DNA of 37,968 bases from Thermodesulfobacteriota bacterium. Lineage in GTDB: Bacteria; Desulfobacterota; Desulfuromonadia; Desulfuromonadales; Geopsychrobacteraceae. Of the stretch, positions 24,520 through 36,492 are shown piece after piece. The position numbers and the translations under genes are program-made. The notes under the pieces were generated by a model. That model saw nothing but the letters and a program-made list of their open reading frames with translations, was not told the DNA's origin and searched no databases. The number at the start of each line of letters is the position of its first letter. The stretch's first letter is position 1. The stretch lies in assembly GCA_028282145.1 (NCBI GenBank), contig JANQIN010000159.1:1-37968 (forward strand), read 5' to 3'.

Positions 24520-24539
24520 GCGGCGGGCGAACCCGCCGC
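24520..24539 (-). promoter_or_regulatory. GC-rich intercistronic hairpin between atpD and atpC
   Basis: GCGGCGGG and CCCGCCGC pair perfectly over 8 bp with a TTCG loop on the mRNA strand, inside the 52-base atpD-atpC gap. No U-run follows. It may affect RNA processing or relative expression of epsilon rather than terminate transcription. Confidence 0.5.
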
Positions 24540-24550
24540 CGGAATCCTAC

Positions 24551-26014
<1,464 letters not shown>

Positions 26015-26881
26015 TTATTTAACGGATTCCGCACCGGCGACGATTTCGGTCAGTTCGGTGGTGATCGCAGCCTGACGGGCCCGGTTGTAATCCAGGGTCA
26101 GTTTCTTGATCATCTCCGAAGCGTTCCGGGTGGCACTGTCCATGGCGCTCATCCGGGCCCCATGTTCGGCAGCCACCGATTCGAGCAGGGCGGAGAAGAG
26201 CTGAACCTCAATCTGTTTGGCGCAGATCTCGTCCAGCAAACCGCAGCGGTTCGGTTCGTAGATGTAGTCGACAACGATTTCATCGGCTTCGGTTTCGGCC
26301 GGAACAATCGGCATCAGCTGAACCGTGGTGACGACTTGAGTAATCGCGCTCTTGAACGCGTTGTACATCAGGAAAACCCCGTCGTACTTTTCTTCCTCAA
26401 ACCATTCCACAACTTCCTGGCCGATCAGCGACGCGGTCTGGAAATTGACATTCCCAGTCAGGTGCTCGTAGCTCTTGGTGACGCAATCCAGACGCCGCTC
26501 CAGGTATTCCTTCCCCTTTCGGCCGATCACCAGAATATCTGCAGCTTCGTATCCTTCCGGATTCTCGTTGATCCAGGCCTCAGCCGCCTTGTTGATCTGA
26601 GAGTTGAAGCCACCACACAGGCCGCGGTCTGCGGTGAGAACCACCAGCAGGGCCCGGCCTTTGTCACGCTGTTCCATCAGAGGGTTGCCTTCCTCGCAGG
26701 CCCCACGCTTGGCCAGGTTGGAAACCACCTCGGCCAACTTTTGTGCGTAGGGTCGGGAGGAGACCGCAGCATCCTGTGCGCGCCGCAATTTGGCGGCGGC
26801 GACCATTTTCATGGCCTTGGTGATCTGCTGCGTGTTCTTAACCGATCCGATGCGCTTTTTTATGTCTTTAAGATTTGCCAT
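26015..26881 (-). CDS. atpG: F1 ATP synthase gamma subunit
   Basis: This central rotor stalk has 288 residues. The N-terminal helix (LKDIKKRIGSVKNTQQITKAMKMVAAAKLRRAQ) and the C-terminal helix (MSAMDSATRNASEMIKKLTLDYNRARQAAITTEL) are the family's most conserved parts and are both intact. The Rossmann-like middle has LTADRGLCGGFNSQ. GGAAGG precedes the ATG. It lies 23 bases after atpA. Confidence 0.98.
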   Translation of the reverse strand: MANLKDIKKRIGSVKNTQQITKAMKMVAAAKLRRAQDAAVSSRPYAQKLAEVVSNLAKRGACEEGNPLMEQRDKGRALLVVLTADRGLCGGFNSQINKAAEAWINENPEGYEAADILVIGRKGKEYLERRLDCVTKSYEHLTGNVNFQTASLIGQEVVEWFEEEKYDGVFLMYNAFKSAITQVVTTVQLMPIVPAETEADEIVVDYIYEPNRCGLLDEICAKQIEVQLFSALLESVAAEHGARMSAMDSATRNASEMIKKLTLDYNRARQAAITTELTEIVAGAESVK

Positions 26882-26904
26882 CGGTCATACCTTCCGTCAG
26901 AGAC

Positions 26905-28422
<1,518 letters not shown>

Positions 28423-28965
28423 TTACCCCTTTTCTAAGGTATCTGCCATCCGTTTAAGCTGAGCACGAATACTGCCGTCGAACACCCGGCCTGCAAATTC
28501 GGCCTGAAGGCCACCCAGCAGGGATTTGTCGGTGCGGACGGTCAGTTCGACATTCTTTCCGGTAGCTTGCTGCAGCGCCTTTTTGATCGCTTCGGTCTGG
28601 GCCTTGAGTGGCTTGACCGCAGCGTTCAGGTTGGCTCGAAGTACACCGGACTGCTCATCGGCCAGCGTGCGGTAGTACTCCTGGATGCTTTGTAAGTATT
28701 CAATACGGCCCTTCTCCAGCAACAGTCCCAGGAACTGCTGGATGCCTTCCGACAGTTCCAGCTGCTTGGCGACATCGCTCAGAATGGCCTGCTTCTTCTC
28801 GAGAGGGAAGGTGGGGCTTTCCAGGATCAGCCGCAGAAACTCTTCAGCTTCGTAGGCAGCAGCGACCCGGGACAGTTCTTCACTGTAGGGCTCCACCATC
28901 TTCTTCTCGGCGCCAAGGGCCAGCAGGGCCTTGGCGTACCTCATGGAAATGGCACTCGCGCTCAA
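28423..28965 (-). CDS. atpH: ATP synthase delta subunit
   Basis: Delta joins the peripheral stalk to the top of F1. The 180 residues match OSCP/delta: the N-terminal helical bundle ([17 protein letters not shown]) and the C-terminal [30 protein letters not shown]. The start is TTG ([14 protein letters not shown]), overlapping the atpF stop as TTGA and preceded by GGGAG at seven bases. An ATG six codons further in would cut into the first helix, so TTG is favoured. Confidence 0.95.
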   Translation of the reverse strand: MSASAISMRYAKALLALGAEKKMVEPYSEELSRVAAAYEAEEFLRLILESPTFPLEKKQAILSDVAKQLELSEGIQQFLGLLLEKGRIEYLQSIQEYYRTLADEQSGVLRANLNAAVKPLKAQTEAIKKALQQATGKNVELTVRTDKSLLGGLQAEFAGRVFDGSIRAQLKRMADTLEKG

Positions 28966-29537
28966 TGTAACTCTCCCACCTTTTGCAGGTATTCATCGAC
29001 CAGACGAGCCTGGTCTTCTTTGGTCAGATTCTTACCCACCAGCTCTTCCGCCAGCGAAACGGCCAGTTGGGACGCTTCCTTACGCAGGGCGGCTCTGGCG
29101 CGGGCGATCTCCTGTTCGGCGGTCTTGCCGGCCTCTTCCCGAATTTTGGCGGCTGCAGCTGCGGCATCGGTCAGGATACGGTCGTGTTCCTGCAATGCCT
29201 CTTTCTTGATCGCCTTTGTAAGGTCTTCGATTTCGTCGTTGGCCTTGGTGAGCTTGGCATCGTATTCGGCGAATTTGGCCTCGGCCTCTTCCTTCAACTG
29301 CTTTGCCTCGGCCAGGTCGGCCGCAATCTTCTCACTACGGCCTTTCAGACCGTTGGCAATCGGTTTGCGGGTAAAGTACCAAAGTATTCCGGCGATAATG
29401 GCGAAGTCGATTACACGGTAGATGTAATCCTTCATCAGGGCACCGGAGTCGGCGTGCCCACCCCCACCGGCCGCCAGGGCGACGGTTGGGATCAGGACCA
29501 GAGCCAAAAGCAGGGTCAAACGGGTCATCATCTTCAT
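28962..29537 (-). CDS. atpF: ATP synthase subunit b with signal-peptide-like N-terminus
   Basis: Subunit b is the membrane-anchored peripheral stalk. The 191 residues have a membrane helix (YRVIDFAIIAGILWYFT) followed by KPIANGLKGRSEKI, then a long charged coiled coil. An extra N-terminal hydrophobic stretch ending in ALAA looks like a cleavable signal peptide, unlike E. coli b. It is the second of two b-type genes (b and b'), so the stalk is probably a heterodimer. Its ATG overlaps the atpF' stop (TAATG) and its stop overlaps the atpH start. Confidence 0.94.
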   Translation of the reverse strand: MKMMTRLTLLLALVLIPTVALAAGGGGHADSGALMKDYIYRVIDFAIIAGILWYFTRKPIANGLKGRSEKIAADLAEAKQLKEEAEAKFAEYDAKLTKANDEIEDLTKAIKKEALQEHDRILTDAAAAAAKIREEAGKTAEQEIARARAALRKEASQLAVSLAEELVGKNLTKEDQARLVDEYLQKVGELH

Positions 29538-29962
29538 TACAGCGCCCTCCCCAGAACCTTGGCTGCAATCATCTCTGCATGAGCCCGGGATTCGTCCTGC
29601 AGCTGGGTACGTGCCGTATCGGCCTCAGCACCCACCTGCTCTCGAATCTTGGTCAACTGGGCCGTGGCATCTTCACGGGCCTCGCTCAGCAGCTCCTGTT
29701 CCTTTTTGTTGGCCTCAGCTTTCAGCTGAGCCCGTTCGGCTGCACCGGCAGTCCGTGCCTCCTGCAATTTCTCTTCGTAACGGGCCATTTTGTCCTGGAT
29801 ATCCGCTTCCAGAGACTTGGCCCGCTCCTTCGAACCGTCGATGGTCTGACGGCGCTCCTGCATCACCGCGCGTAGCGGCCGGTACAGGAGAAGATTCAGC
29901 AGGAACAGCAACACCAGATACAGGGCGAACTGATAGAGTAGGGTAATGTTGAATTCAAGCAC
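29537..29962 (-). CDS. ATP synthase subunit b'
   Basis: First gene of the atp operon. After a single membrane helix (LLYQFALYLVLLFLLNLLLYRPL) a long charged coiled coil follows, the usual b/b' form. The ORF track begins at 30025, but residues before VLEFNITLL are not b-like. The GTG at 29962 with GAGG eight bases ahead gives 141 residues, normal for b'. Its stop overlaps atpF by one base. Two b-type genes next to each other occur in Desulfuromonadales, cyanobacteria and some other groups. The usual symbol atpF' is informal. A promoter candidate lies about 120 bases upstream. Confidence 0.92.
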   Translation of the reverse strand: MLEFNITLLYQFALYLVLLFLLNLLLYRPLRAVMQERRQTIDGSKERAKSLEADIQDKMARYEEKLQEARTAGAAERAQLKAEANKKEQELLSEAREDATAQLTKIREQVGAEADTARTQLQDESRAHAEMIAAKVLGRAL

Positions 29963-30084
29963 TCTGGATACCTCGCCTTTTACAGAAAACAGAACTGGGC
30001 ACACTTGCTCTCGGCAAGCATGCACATCCTTGGTGCACTCCGTAGGATCAAATGTAAATTGGTAAGACCACCTTCCGGTAGTTT

Positions 30085-30112
30085 TTTATCATACGAAAAG
30101 AGAGACTGTCAA
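30085..30112 (-). promoter_or_regulatory. promoter of the atp operon
   Basis: On the minus strand a perfect -35 box TTGACA is followed after 16 bases by GATAAA, which matches four of six -10 positions. It sits in the 263-base gap between bactofilin and atpF', leaving a leader of about 115 bases. This is the best sigma-70 match I found in the window. Confidence 0.65.
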
Positions 30113-30225
30113 TAAAAACAGAGACAGAGTTTTATTTTCCCGCATCACGTGAAAACCCTAGAAATTACAGGATCTTATAAATACCGGAAAAACAGGGTTA
30201 AATTTGATTTTTCTCCGCTTCGGGA

Positions 30226-30654
30226 TCAGGTTTCGGTTTTGGGTTCTTTCGCAGGGGTTGCGGGAGGTGAAGTTTTCCCCATCGCCAAAGTCCCGTTGAA
30301 GATTACCCCTTCTTCGACAGTTAGCAAGGGGGTCTGGATCGATCCTTCCACTTTTGCCGGTGCCCGGAGTTCCACCTTGCAAGTGGCTGTCACCTGGCCT
30401 TTGAAGGCTCCGGAGAGAACCAGGGTTCCCACCTTGATTTCCGCCTGGATATCGGCGGTTTCACCAACGACAAGAATATCCTTAGAGCTGATTTCTCCAC
30501 TGAAGACGCCATCGATGCGTACCGCTTCATCAAACATCAGTTTGCCTTCGAAACGGCTACCGGTACCAAGAAACGCCTTAATATCTGCCTTTTCCAGGGT
30601 TAATTCCTTTTTCGACATGGGCTCGTCCTTTTTTCCGAACAAAGATGGTTTCAC
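30226..30654 (-). CDS. bactofilin
   Basis: Bactofilins are polymerising beta-helix cytoskeletal proteins with roles in cell shape, polarity or chromosome-partition anchoring. The 142 residues contain the DUF583 core: FLGTGSRFEGKLMFDEAVRIDGVFSGEI, then repeating valine/isoleucine turns up to GVIFNGTLAMG. Short unstructured ends flank it, and no membrane segment is seen. The GTG start at 30654 has AGGA eight bases ahead; an ATG 12 codons later also has a plausible AAGGA, so the start is uncertain. It follows parB by 20 bases, and in Myxococcus bactofilins work with ParABS, so a partition link is plausible but unproven here. Confidence 0.92.
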   Translation of the reverse strand: MKPSLFGKKDEPMSKKELTLEKADIKAFLGTGSRFEGKLMFDEAVRIDGVFSGEISSKDILVVGETADIQAEIKVGTLVLSGAFKGQVTATCKVELRAPAKVEGSIQTPLLTVEEGVIFNGTLAMGKTSPPATPAKEPKTET

Positions 30655-30674
30655 GAAGCTATCCTGTCTTTCGG

Positions 30675-31538
30675 TCAGCCGATTCCCAGACGCTCCAGCA
30701 AGCGATCCAGTTCTTCCGCTGAAGAATAGTGAATTTCCAGACGACCTCCTTTGCCTTTGGGGCTGAGTTTCGCCTTGGTACCCAACGATTGCTGCAGAGT
30801 TTCTTCCAATTGATCGACCCAGGGTTCTCGTGCCGCTGTCTTTTTGGGCGCAGGAGCACTTTCGAAGTTTTTGATCTTTTTGACCAAAGCCTCGGTCTCA
30901 CGTACCGAGAGGCGCTTCCGGATCACCTCGTCGGAGGCTTCCACCATATCCTCTTCCGTTTCCAGAGAAAGGAGAGAACGGGCATGTCCCATACTCAGAC
31001 GGGTCTGGCGCAGGTCGTCCTGTACCTTTTCGGGAAGCTTGAGCAGTCGAATGCTGTTGGCGACCGTTGAACGGTCCTTACCCACCCGCTTGGCGACCTC
31101 ATCCTGAGCCAGCGAAAAACTGTCCATCAGGTGACGGTAAGCGGCGGCTTCTTCCAGGGGATTGAGATCTTCCCGCTGGATATTTTCGATCAAAGCCATT
31201 TCCAGTGCCGAATCTTCGGACACATCCTGAATGACAACCGGAACTTCATGAAGACCGGCCTTCTGCGAAGCGCGCCAGCGGCGTTCACCGGCAATGATCT
31301 GCCAGTAATCGTCCTGCTGACGAACAACGATCGGTTGAATCACCCCTTTTTCTTTGATCGACGCAACCAGTTCCGCCATCTTTTCGTCGTCAAAGGTTTT
31401 ACGCGGTTGCTGACTGTGGGGTTTCAGATTTTCAATGGGGCAGAGGAAATATTTGGAACCGCCCGGTCCCTTTTTTTCCTCGACATTCGGACCCAAAAGG
31501 GCGCCAATTCCCTTTCCGAGTGCGGGTCGTTTTGCCAT
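30675..31538 (-). CDS. parB: chromosome partition protein ParB
   Basis: ParB binds parS, spreads as a CTP-dependent clamp and is pulled by ParA. The 287 residues show the CTP-binding domain with GERRWRASQKAG and ENIQREDLNPLEEA, and an HTH (LAQDEVAKRVGKDRSTVANSIRLLKLP). A linker and C-terminal dimerisation domain follow. The N-terminal LGKGIGALLG is the ParA-stimulating segment. It begins 3 bases after parA ends. A perfect parS lies 3.5 kb away at 35074-35089. Confidence 0.97.
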   Translation of the reverse strand: MAKRPALGKGIGALLGPNVEEKKGPGGSKYFLCPIENLKPHSQQPRKTFDDEKMAELVASIKEKGVIQPIVVRQQDDYWQIIAGERRWRASQKAGLHEVPVVIQDVSEDSALEMALIENIQREDLNPLEEAAAYRHLMDSFSLAQDEVAKRVGKDRSTVANSIRLLKLPEKVQDDLRQTRLSMGHARSLLSLETEEDMVEASDEVIRKRLSVRETEALVKKIKNFESAPAPKKTAAREPWVDQLEETLQQSLGTKAKLSPKGKGGRLEIHYSSAEELDRLLERLGIG

Positions 31539-31541
31539 GAT

Positions 31542-32309
31542 TTAATTACCTTTCATCTGAATAACTTCGTTGGCCAATTCAAGGTAGGCCAGAGCACCGC
31601 GAGAACCTGCATCGTAAAGCAGGGCCGGCAATCCATGACTTGGTGCTTCGGAAAGACGGACATTCCGCGGGATGACTACCTGAAAGACCTTGGAACCGAA
31701 GTGGGCCCGGATCTCTTCCTGAACCTGGCGCGATAGATTGTTTCGACCGTCGTACATCGTCAGAAGAATCCCATGAATATCGAGAGAAGGGTTCAGGGCA
31801 CCCTGAATCAGACCGATCGTGGTCATCAACTGGGTCAGACCCTCCATGGCGTAAAACTCACATTGAAGAGGAACCAGGACCGAATCGGAAGCCGTCAGGG
31901 CATTGACCGTCAACAGACCCAGGGAAGGCGGGCAATCGATAATGATGTATTCGTATTTTTCCCGAAGGGGATCGAGCAGTTTTTTGAGGCGAACTTCCCG
32001 CGCCATCATCGATACCAGTTCGATCTCGGCACCGGTCAGATCGGTATTCGAAGGGAGGATATCCAGGTGATTCAGATCGGACGATTGGATCACCTCCTCC
32101 AGAGGGGTTTCTCCGATCAACGCCTGGTAGATAGTTTGGTCCAGTTCTTCCTTATCCAGACCCACGCCGGAAACCGCATTGGCCTGAGGGTCCATATCCA
32201 CCAGGAGGGTGTCGCATTCTGCAGCCGCCAGAGAGGCAGCCAGATTGACGGCGGTGGTCGTTTTTCCCACGCCCCCTTTTTGATTGGCAACGGCAATTAT
32301 CCGACCCAT
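31542..32309 (-). CDS. parA: chromosome partition ATPase ParA
   Basis: This Soj/ParA-type deviant Walker ATPase segregates ParB-parS complexes. The 255 residues start MGRIIAVANQKGGVGKTTTAVNLA, with the signature lysine of the deviant Walker A. They continue with LLVDMDPQANA and YIIIDCPPSLGLLT. The ORF track starts 5 codons earlier (32324), but AAGGAG lies seven bases before the ATG at 32309. It lacks the N-terminal HTH of plasmid ParA proteins, as expected for a chromosomal Soj. An intrinsic terminator lies upstream, so parAB has its own promoter, which I could not define. Confidence 0.97.
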   Translation of the reverse strand: MGRIIAVANQKGGVGKTTTAVNLAASLAAAECDTLLVDMDPQANAVSGVGLDKEELDQTIYQALIGETPLEEVIQSSDLNHLDILPSNTDLTGAEIELVSMMAREVRLKKLLDPLREKYEYIIIDCPPSLGLLTVNALTASDSVLVPLQCEFYAMEGLTQLMTTIGLIQGALNPSLDIHGILLTMYDGRNNLSRQVQEEIRAHFGSKVFQVVIPRNVRLSEAPSHGLPALLYDAGSRGALAYLELANEVIQMKGN

Positions 32310-32365
32310 ACAACACTCCTTCACCCGACCGACCTTACTTGGGGTAATCCCAGTGGGTGTTCATT

Positions 32366-32393
32366 GAAAAAGCACCGAAGTGAAAACGGTGCT
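32366..32393 (-). terminator. intrinsic terminator between rsmG and parA
   Basis: AGCACCG and CGGTGCT form a 7-bp stem with a 9-base loop. Read on the minus strand the stem is followed by TTTTTCAATG. It lies about 135 bases after the rsmG stop and 57 bases before the parA start, so it probably ends the mnmG-rsmG transcript. Confidence 0.75.
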
Positions 32394-32526
32394 GCCCGGA
32401 CTTGATGAATACGGAAAAGAATCGTCCCGCAGATCGTCCTGCCACTGCCTGAAAGGTGAATTTTTCCTCTCAACGGCAGACGCAAAATGTACCACAGGAC
32501 CGAATCTCAAAAAAGTGAAATCCCCG

Positions 32527-33180
32527 TTAAATTTGACCTAGAACAATCAGGGTTCTTCTGGACTCCGATTCCGGCAGCGAAAACTCCCGGATATGGATAA
32601 CATCCCATCCCATCGTAGTCAGTTCCTCCCTGCTTTCCTCCGCCTCTTGAATTCCTTCCGGTCCTTTCATGGCAATAATTTGTCCCGTCGAGGGGATCGC
32701 CAAGGGAGACACCCATTGGACAAACTGAAATAAGTGGGAAAAGGCCCGGCTGACAATGACATCAAACCCTCGGGAATCCAGCCCTTCAAGGATCAAATTT
32801 TCAATCCTTTCTGACTTCGGAGAAAAGTCGACCAACCCCAGGGTTCGAACCATATGTTGCTGGAATCGGATTTTTTTTCCCACCGAATCGACGCTGACGA
32901 TTCTCAGGTCGGGCCTGGCAATTTTTAATGGCAGCCCTGGAAATCCTCCTCCGCTTCCAACATCGAGAACCCTGGCGTTTGAAGGGATATGAGGGACAAG
33001 GCTCAACGAATCCAGAAGGTGTTTTTCCAGAATCTCCATCGGGTCGGTGATGGCAGTCAGATTGATGCGTTGATTCCAGCGAAGCAGTTCTTCCTGGAGG
33101 AAAAGCAAACGATCGATCTGCTCTTCTTCCAAAGAAAGGTCCCAACCGTTACACCAGGCTTGAAAGGTCCCTTTAAGCAC
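32527..33180 (-). CDS. rsmG: 16S rRNA (guanine527-N7)-methyltransferase
   Basis: RsmG (GidB) methylates G527 of 16S rRNA using SAM. The SAM motif is [45 protein letters not shown] at the N-terminus and [14 protein letters not shown] are family landmarks. The ORF track starts at 33216, inside mnmG, but the GTG at 33180 has GGGGGGA just ahead and gives 217 residues, the normal size. It overlaps the mnmG stop by 8 bases, so the two are co-translated. Confidence 0.95.
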   Translation of the reverse strand: MLKGTFQAWCNGWDLSLEEEQIDRLLFLQEELLRWNQRINLTAITDPMEILEKHLLDSLSLVPHIPSNARVLDVGSGGGFPGLPLKIARPDLRIVSVDSVGKKIRFQQHMVRTLGLVDFSPKSERIENLILEGLDSRGFDVIVSRAFSHLFQFVQWVSPLAIPSTGQIIAMKGPEGIQEAEESREELTTMGWDVIHIREFSLPESESRRTLIVLGQI

Positions 33181-35041
33181 GGTCCCCCCGTTTAAGAAGA
33201 ATGGACAACACAGCAATCGCTGCCGGTGTGACCCCGAAAACCCGGGACGCCTGACCCAAGGTTTCCGGTTGGCATTTTTTGAGCCGGTCCCGGATTTCGA
33301 GCGATATTCCCTGAACCGATTCGTAATCGAAATCGGCCGGGATCTTTATTTTTTCGGTTTTCTGAAAACGCTCGACCTGTTCCTGCTGGCGTTGGATATA
33401 CCCTTCGTATTTGGTCTGAATCTCCAACTGATCCAGAACCTCCACCGAAAACCTAGCCAAAGTGTCATTCACCTTGGCCAGGTTGGTGATCTCAATTTCC
33501 GGCCGTCGCAATAATTCTTCCAAGCTTGCTCCATTTTGCAACGCTTCCAGGCCGAGAGAGGCAAGAGTCCCCTTGTCGTTTGGAGAAATACGCGTTTGCT
33601 GGATAAGCTCTCGTGCCTTTTGGATCGCTTCCAATTTTTCCGAGAACATCGACCAACGTTGATCTTGGACCAGTCCCATCTCCCGACCCAGAGGGGTCAA
33701 TCGTTGGTCGGCATTATCCTCCCGAAGAAGGAGGCGATATTCTGCCCTGGAGGTAAACATACGGTAGGGTTCTTCGGTACCTCGCGTGATGAGATCGTCG
33801 ATCATCACTCCCAGATAGGCTTGATCCCGTCCAATGATCAACGGATCTTTTTCCTGGACTTTGCGTGCGGCATTGATTCCGGCCAGAAGTCCCTGAGCAC
33901 CAGCTTCTTCATAACCGGAGGTGCCATTGATCTGGCCGGCATGGAATAGTCCCGAAATCGATTTCACTTCGAGGGAGGCACGGAGTTCCGTCGGATCGAC
34001 ATAGTCGTATTCGATGGCATACCCCGGGCGAATAATCTCCACCTTTTCCAATCCGGGTATGGTTCGAAGAAAGGCGAGTTGTACATCCACCGGAAGTGAG
34101 GTCGGCAGACCGCTGGGATAATATTCGTTACAAGTCAACCCTTCGGGTTCCAGGAAAATCTGATGTCGATCCTTTTCCGGAAACCGAACGACTTTATCTT
34201 CGATCGAAGGACAATAACGTGGACCGATCCCTTCAATCACCCCTGTATACAAAGGAGAACGGTCCAGACCTCCTCGAATCAGATCATGGGTTTTTTCGTT
34301 GGTATAACTGATATAGCAAGAGACCAGTGGACGATCTATCTCCTTATTCTCAAAGGAGAACGGTCGGGGAGGGCGATCCCCCACCTGTTCTTCCAGCTTG
34401 GAAAAATCAATGGTGCGCTTATCCAGTCGAGCAGGGGTTCCTGTTTTTAAACGCCCCACCCGTAGCCCCAATTCTTTTAACTGATCCGAAAGACCCAGTG
34501 AGGGAGGCTCCCCAGATCGTCCTCCGGGATAATTTTCCAGACCCACATGAATGAGTCCACGCATAAAGGTTCCTGTCGTCAGGACTACTGCCTTTCCGGA
34601 AAACTGCAATCCCTCTCGGGTTGTGACCCCACAGACAGAATCACCTTCCATCACCAATCCGGTGACAGAAACCTGTTTCAAATCCAGGGAAGGGGTCTCT
34701 TCGAGAATACGGCGCATGCGTGCCGAATATTCCCATCGGTCAGCCTGAGCCCGGGAGGATCGAACGGCTGGTCCTTTTTTGGTATTTAAGGTTCGAAACT
34801 GGATTCCTGTCGCATCAATATTTCGACCCATCTCGCCACCAAGGGCGTCAATCTCTTTCACCAGGTGGCCTTTAGCAAGTCCACCAATAGCAGGATTGCA
34901 GGACATTTGCCCCACCACGTCAATACTGATCGTTGTCAGCAGAGTTACACATCCCATCCGTGCCGCTGCCAGAGCAGCTTCACAACCAGCATGCCCCCCG
35001 CCGACAACAATAACATCGTATTGCTTTCCGTAGTCGACCAT
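33173..35041 (-). CDS. mnmG: tRNA uridine-5-carboxymethylaminomethyl synthesis enzyme MnmG
   Basis: MnmG (GidA), with MnmE, makes cmnm5U at the tRNA wobble position. The 622 residues carry the FAD motif [21 protein letters not shown], the GidA signatures [22 protein letters not shown] and [25 protein letters not shown], and a complete C-terminal helical domain ([15 protein letters not shown]). Length is typical. The Shine-Dalgarno sequence is weak (GAAAGACG). The parS palindrome is in the 53-base gap upstream. rsmG overlaps downstream. Confidence 0.98.
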   Translation of the reverse strand: MVDYGKQYDVIVVGGGHAGCEAALAAARMGCVTLLTTISIDVVGQMSCNPAIGGLAKGHLVKEIDALGGEMGRNIDATGIQFRTLNTKKGPAVRSSRAQADRWEYSARMRRILEETPSLDLKQVSVTGLVMEGDSVCGVTTREGLQFSGKAVVLTTGTFMRGLIHVGLENYPGGRSGEPPSLGLSDQLKELGLRVGRLKTGTPARLDKRTIDFSKLEEQVGDRPPRPFSFENKEIDRPLVSCYISYTNEKTHDLIRGGLDRSPLYTGVIEGIGPRYCPSIEDKVVRFPEKDRHQIFLEPEGLTCNEYYPSGLPTSLPVDVQLAFLRTIPGLEKVEIIRPGYAIEYDYVDPTELRASLEVKSISGLFHAGQINGTSGYEEAGAQGLLAGINAARKVQEKDPLIIGRDQAYLGVMIDDLITRGTEEPYRMFTSRAEYRLLLREDNADQRLTPLGREMGLVQDQRWSMFSEKLEAIQKARELIQQTRISPNDKGTLASLGLEALQNGASLEELLRRPEIEITNLAKVNDTLARFSVEVLDQLEIQTKYEGYIQRQQEQVERFQKTEKIKIPADFDYESVQGISLEIRDRLKKCQPETLGQASRVFGVTPAAIAVLSILLKRGDRA

Positions 35042-35073
35042 AAATTAATCGTCTTTCATCCTGTAATTACAAA

Positions 35074-35089
35074 TGTTTCACGTGAAACA
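35074..35089. other. parS centromere-like site
   Basis: TGTTTCACGTGAAACA is a perfect 16-bp palindrome and fits the widely conserved bacterial parS consensus. It lies in the intergenic space between mnmE and mnmG, 3.5 kb from parAB. ParB should load here. Confidence 0.95.
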
Positions 35090-35094
35090 CACAT

Positions 35095-36477
35095 CTATTT
35101 TCCAATACAGAACCGATCAAAGATTCGTCCAAGAATTTGATCGGGTGTTGTTTCTCCTGTAATCTCTCCGAGAGCATCTAAAGCTTGTCGTAAATCGAGC
35201 GCGATAAATTCAAACGGCTGGTTTTGGGATATATGATTACAGAAATCTTGAACGGCTTTTTGGGCTTTTTGGGCTGCCTCAAATTGACGTTGCTCTGTAA
35301 GAACAACAGACTCATACCCCTCTTGCCCTGAAGACAGGGGATACATTTCTTTTATAGCTTCTTTAAGATCACCAATACCGGTACCATCTTTCGCCGAAAT
35401 AGACACAAAGGGCAATTCGCCAATATCGTTTTGATGGTCGTAGTTCTTCTCATCGCACTTATTAAGTACTACAAGAATTCGCCCCTGACCGCAGGCTTCA
35501 ATAGCAAGTCGGTCGTTGAGGTTAAGAGGTTCGGAGCTATCCAGAACTAAAAGAATAAGATCCGCTGTTTCCATCTTATCCTTGGTCTTTCGAACGCCTA
35601 TGGATTCAACCAGATCAACAGTATCCCTTAAACCAGCGGTATCGATAAGGCGTAAGGGAAGACCGTCGAGATTGTACCCTTCCTCAAGAAAATCCCGGGT
35701 GGTTCCTTCAATCTCAGTGACGATAGCCCTTTCAGTTCCGAGAAGGGTATTCATCAGAGAACTCTTTCCAACATTGGGCTTACCTGCCAAAAGAATGGAA
35801 ATCCCTTCCAGATAGGCGCGGCCCGAATCATAACTGGAAAGAAGGTGCTTGATTTTTTGAAGAATCGAATCGGCTTTTGTCAGGAATTCCTCGTTGGACG
35901 GGTGATCCAATTCTTCCTCAGAAAAATCAATCCAGGCTTCTACAAGAGAGAGAAGATTGGCAGTTTCGTCCTGAAGGGTATGAATCCCCTGACTGAGATG
36001 TCCATCCAACTGTTGCAAAGCCAATTGTCGAGCCCGATCGGACCGGGCCTGTATCAATTCGATAACCGCTTCCGCCTGAGTCAAATCCAATCGTTGATTC
36101 AAAAAAGCGCGAAAGGTAAATTCACCGGGTTCTGCGAGACGAGCACCTAGTTCCTGGAAATGAGCAATAATTCGTTTGACGAGTATCTGTCCACCATGGC
36201 ATTGCACCTCAACCACATCCTCGCGGGTGAACGACCGAGGTGCCTTCATTACCACGGCCATGACCTCATCAATCAATCCTCCGTTTTTGGAAAAGAGATG
36301 ACCGTAAGTAAACCGATGACTTTCCAGAGGAGAGTTCATCCCCTGGCCAGCGGGATGGAAGGAGGTCTCCAAAAAAGAAACAGCTTCCCTTCCGGAAATT
36401 CGAACAATAGCAACACCTCCCTCTCCAGGCGGTGTCGCACAAGCTACAATGGTATCATTGCAATCGATATCAAACAT
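35095..36477 (-). CDS. mnmE: tRNA modification GTPase MnmE
   Basis: MnmE (TrmE) works with MnmG on wobble uridines. The 460 residues comprise the formyl-THF-binding domain (DTIVACATPPGEGGVAIVRISG) and helical parts around the Ras-like G domain: GKPNVGKSSLMNTLLG, EGTTRDFLEEG, DTAGLRDT and NKCD. The invariant C-terminus FCIGK is present. The ORF track starts 4 codons earlier at 36489. The ATG at 36477 matches the family N-terminus better. No Shine-Dalgarno sequence is visible for either, and a terminator hairpin lies 15 bases upstream. Confidence 0.96.
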   Translation of the reverse strand: MFDIDCNDTIVACATPPGEGGVAIVRISGREAVSFLETSFHPAGQGMNSPLESHRFTYGHLFSKNGGLIDEVMAVVMKAPRSFTREDVVEVQCHGGQILVKRIIAHFQELGARLAEPGEFTFRAFLNQRLDLTQAEAVIELIQARSDRARQLALQQLDGHLSQGIHTLQDETANLLSLVEAWIDFSEEELDHPSNEEFLTKADSILQKIKHLLSSYDSGRAYLEGISILLAGKPNVGKSSLMNTLLGTERAIVTEIEGTTRDFLEEGYNLDGLPLRLIDTAGLRDTVDLVESIGVRKTKDKMETADLILLVLDSSEPLNLNDRLAIEACGQGRILVVLNKCDEKNYDHQNDIGELPFVSISAKDGTGIGDLKEAIKEMYPLSSGQEGYESVVLTEQRQFEAAQKAQKAVQDFCNHISQNQPFEFIALDLRQALDALGEITGETTPDQILGRIFDRFCIGK

Positions 36478-36484
36478 GATTCTG

Positions 36485-36490
36485 ATCATA
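36485..36490 (-). promoter_or_regulatory. candidate -10 box of mnmE, leaderless type
   Basis: TATGAT on the minus strand ends seven bases before the mnmE ATG at 36477. That is the spacing expected if transcription starts at or next to the ATG. No -35 box is possible outside the terminator stem. Low confidence, but it would explain the missing ribosome binding site. Confidence 0.25.
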
Positions 36491-36492
36491 AC

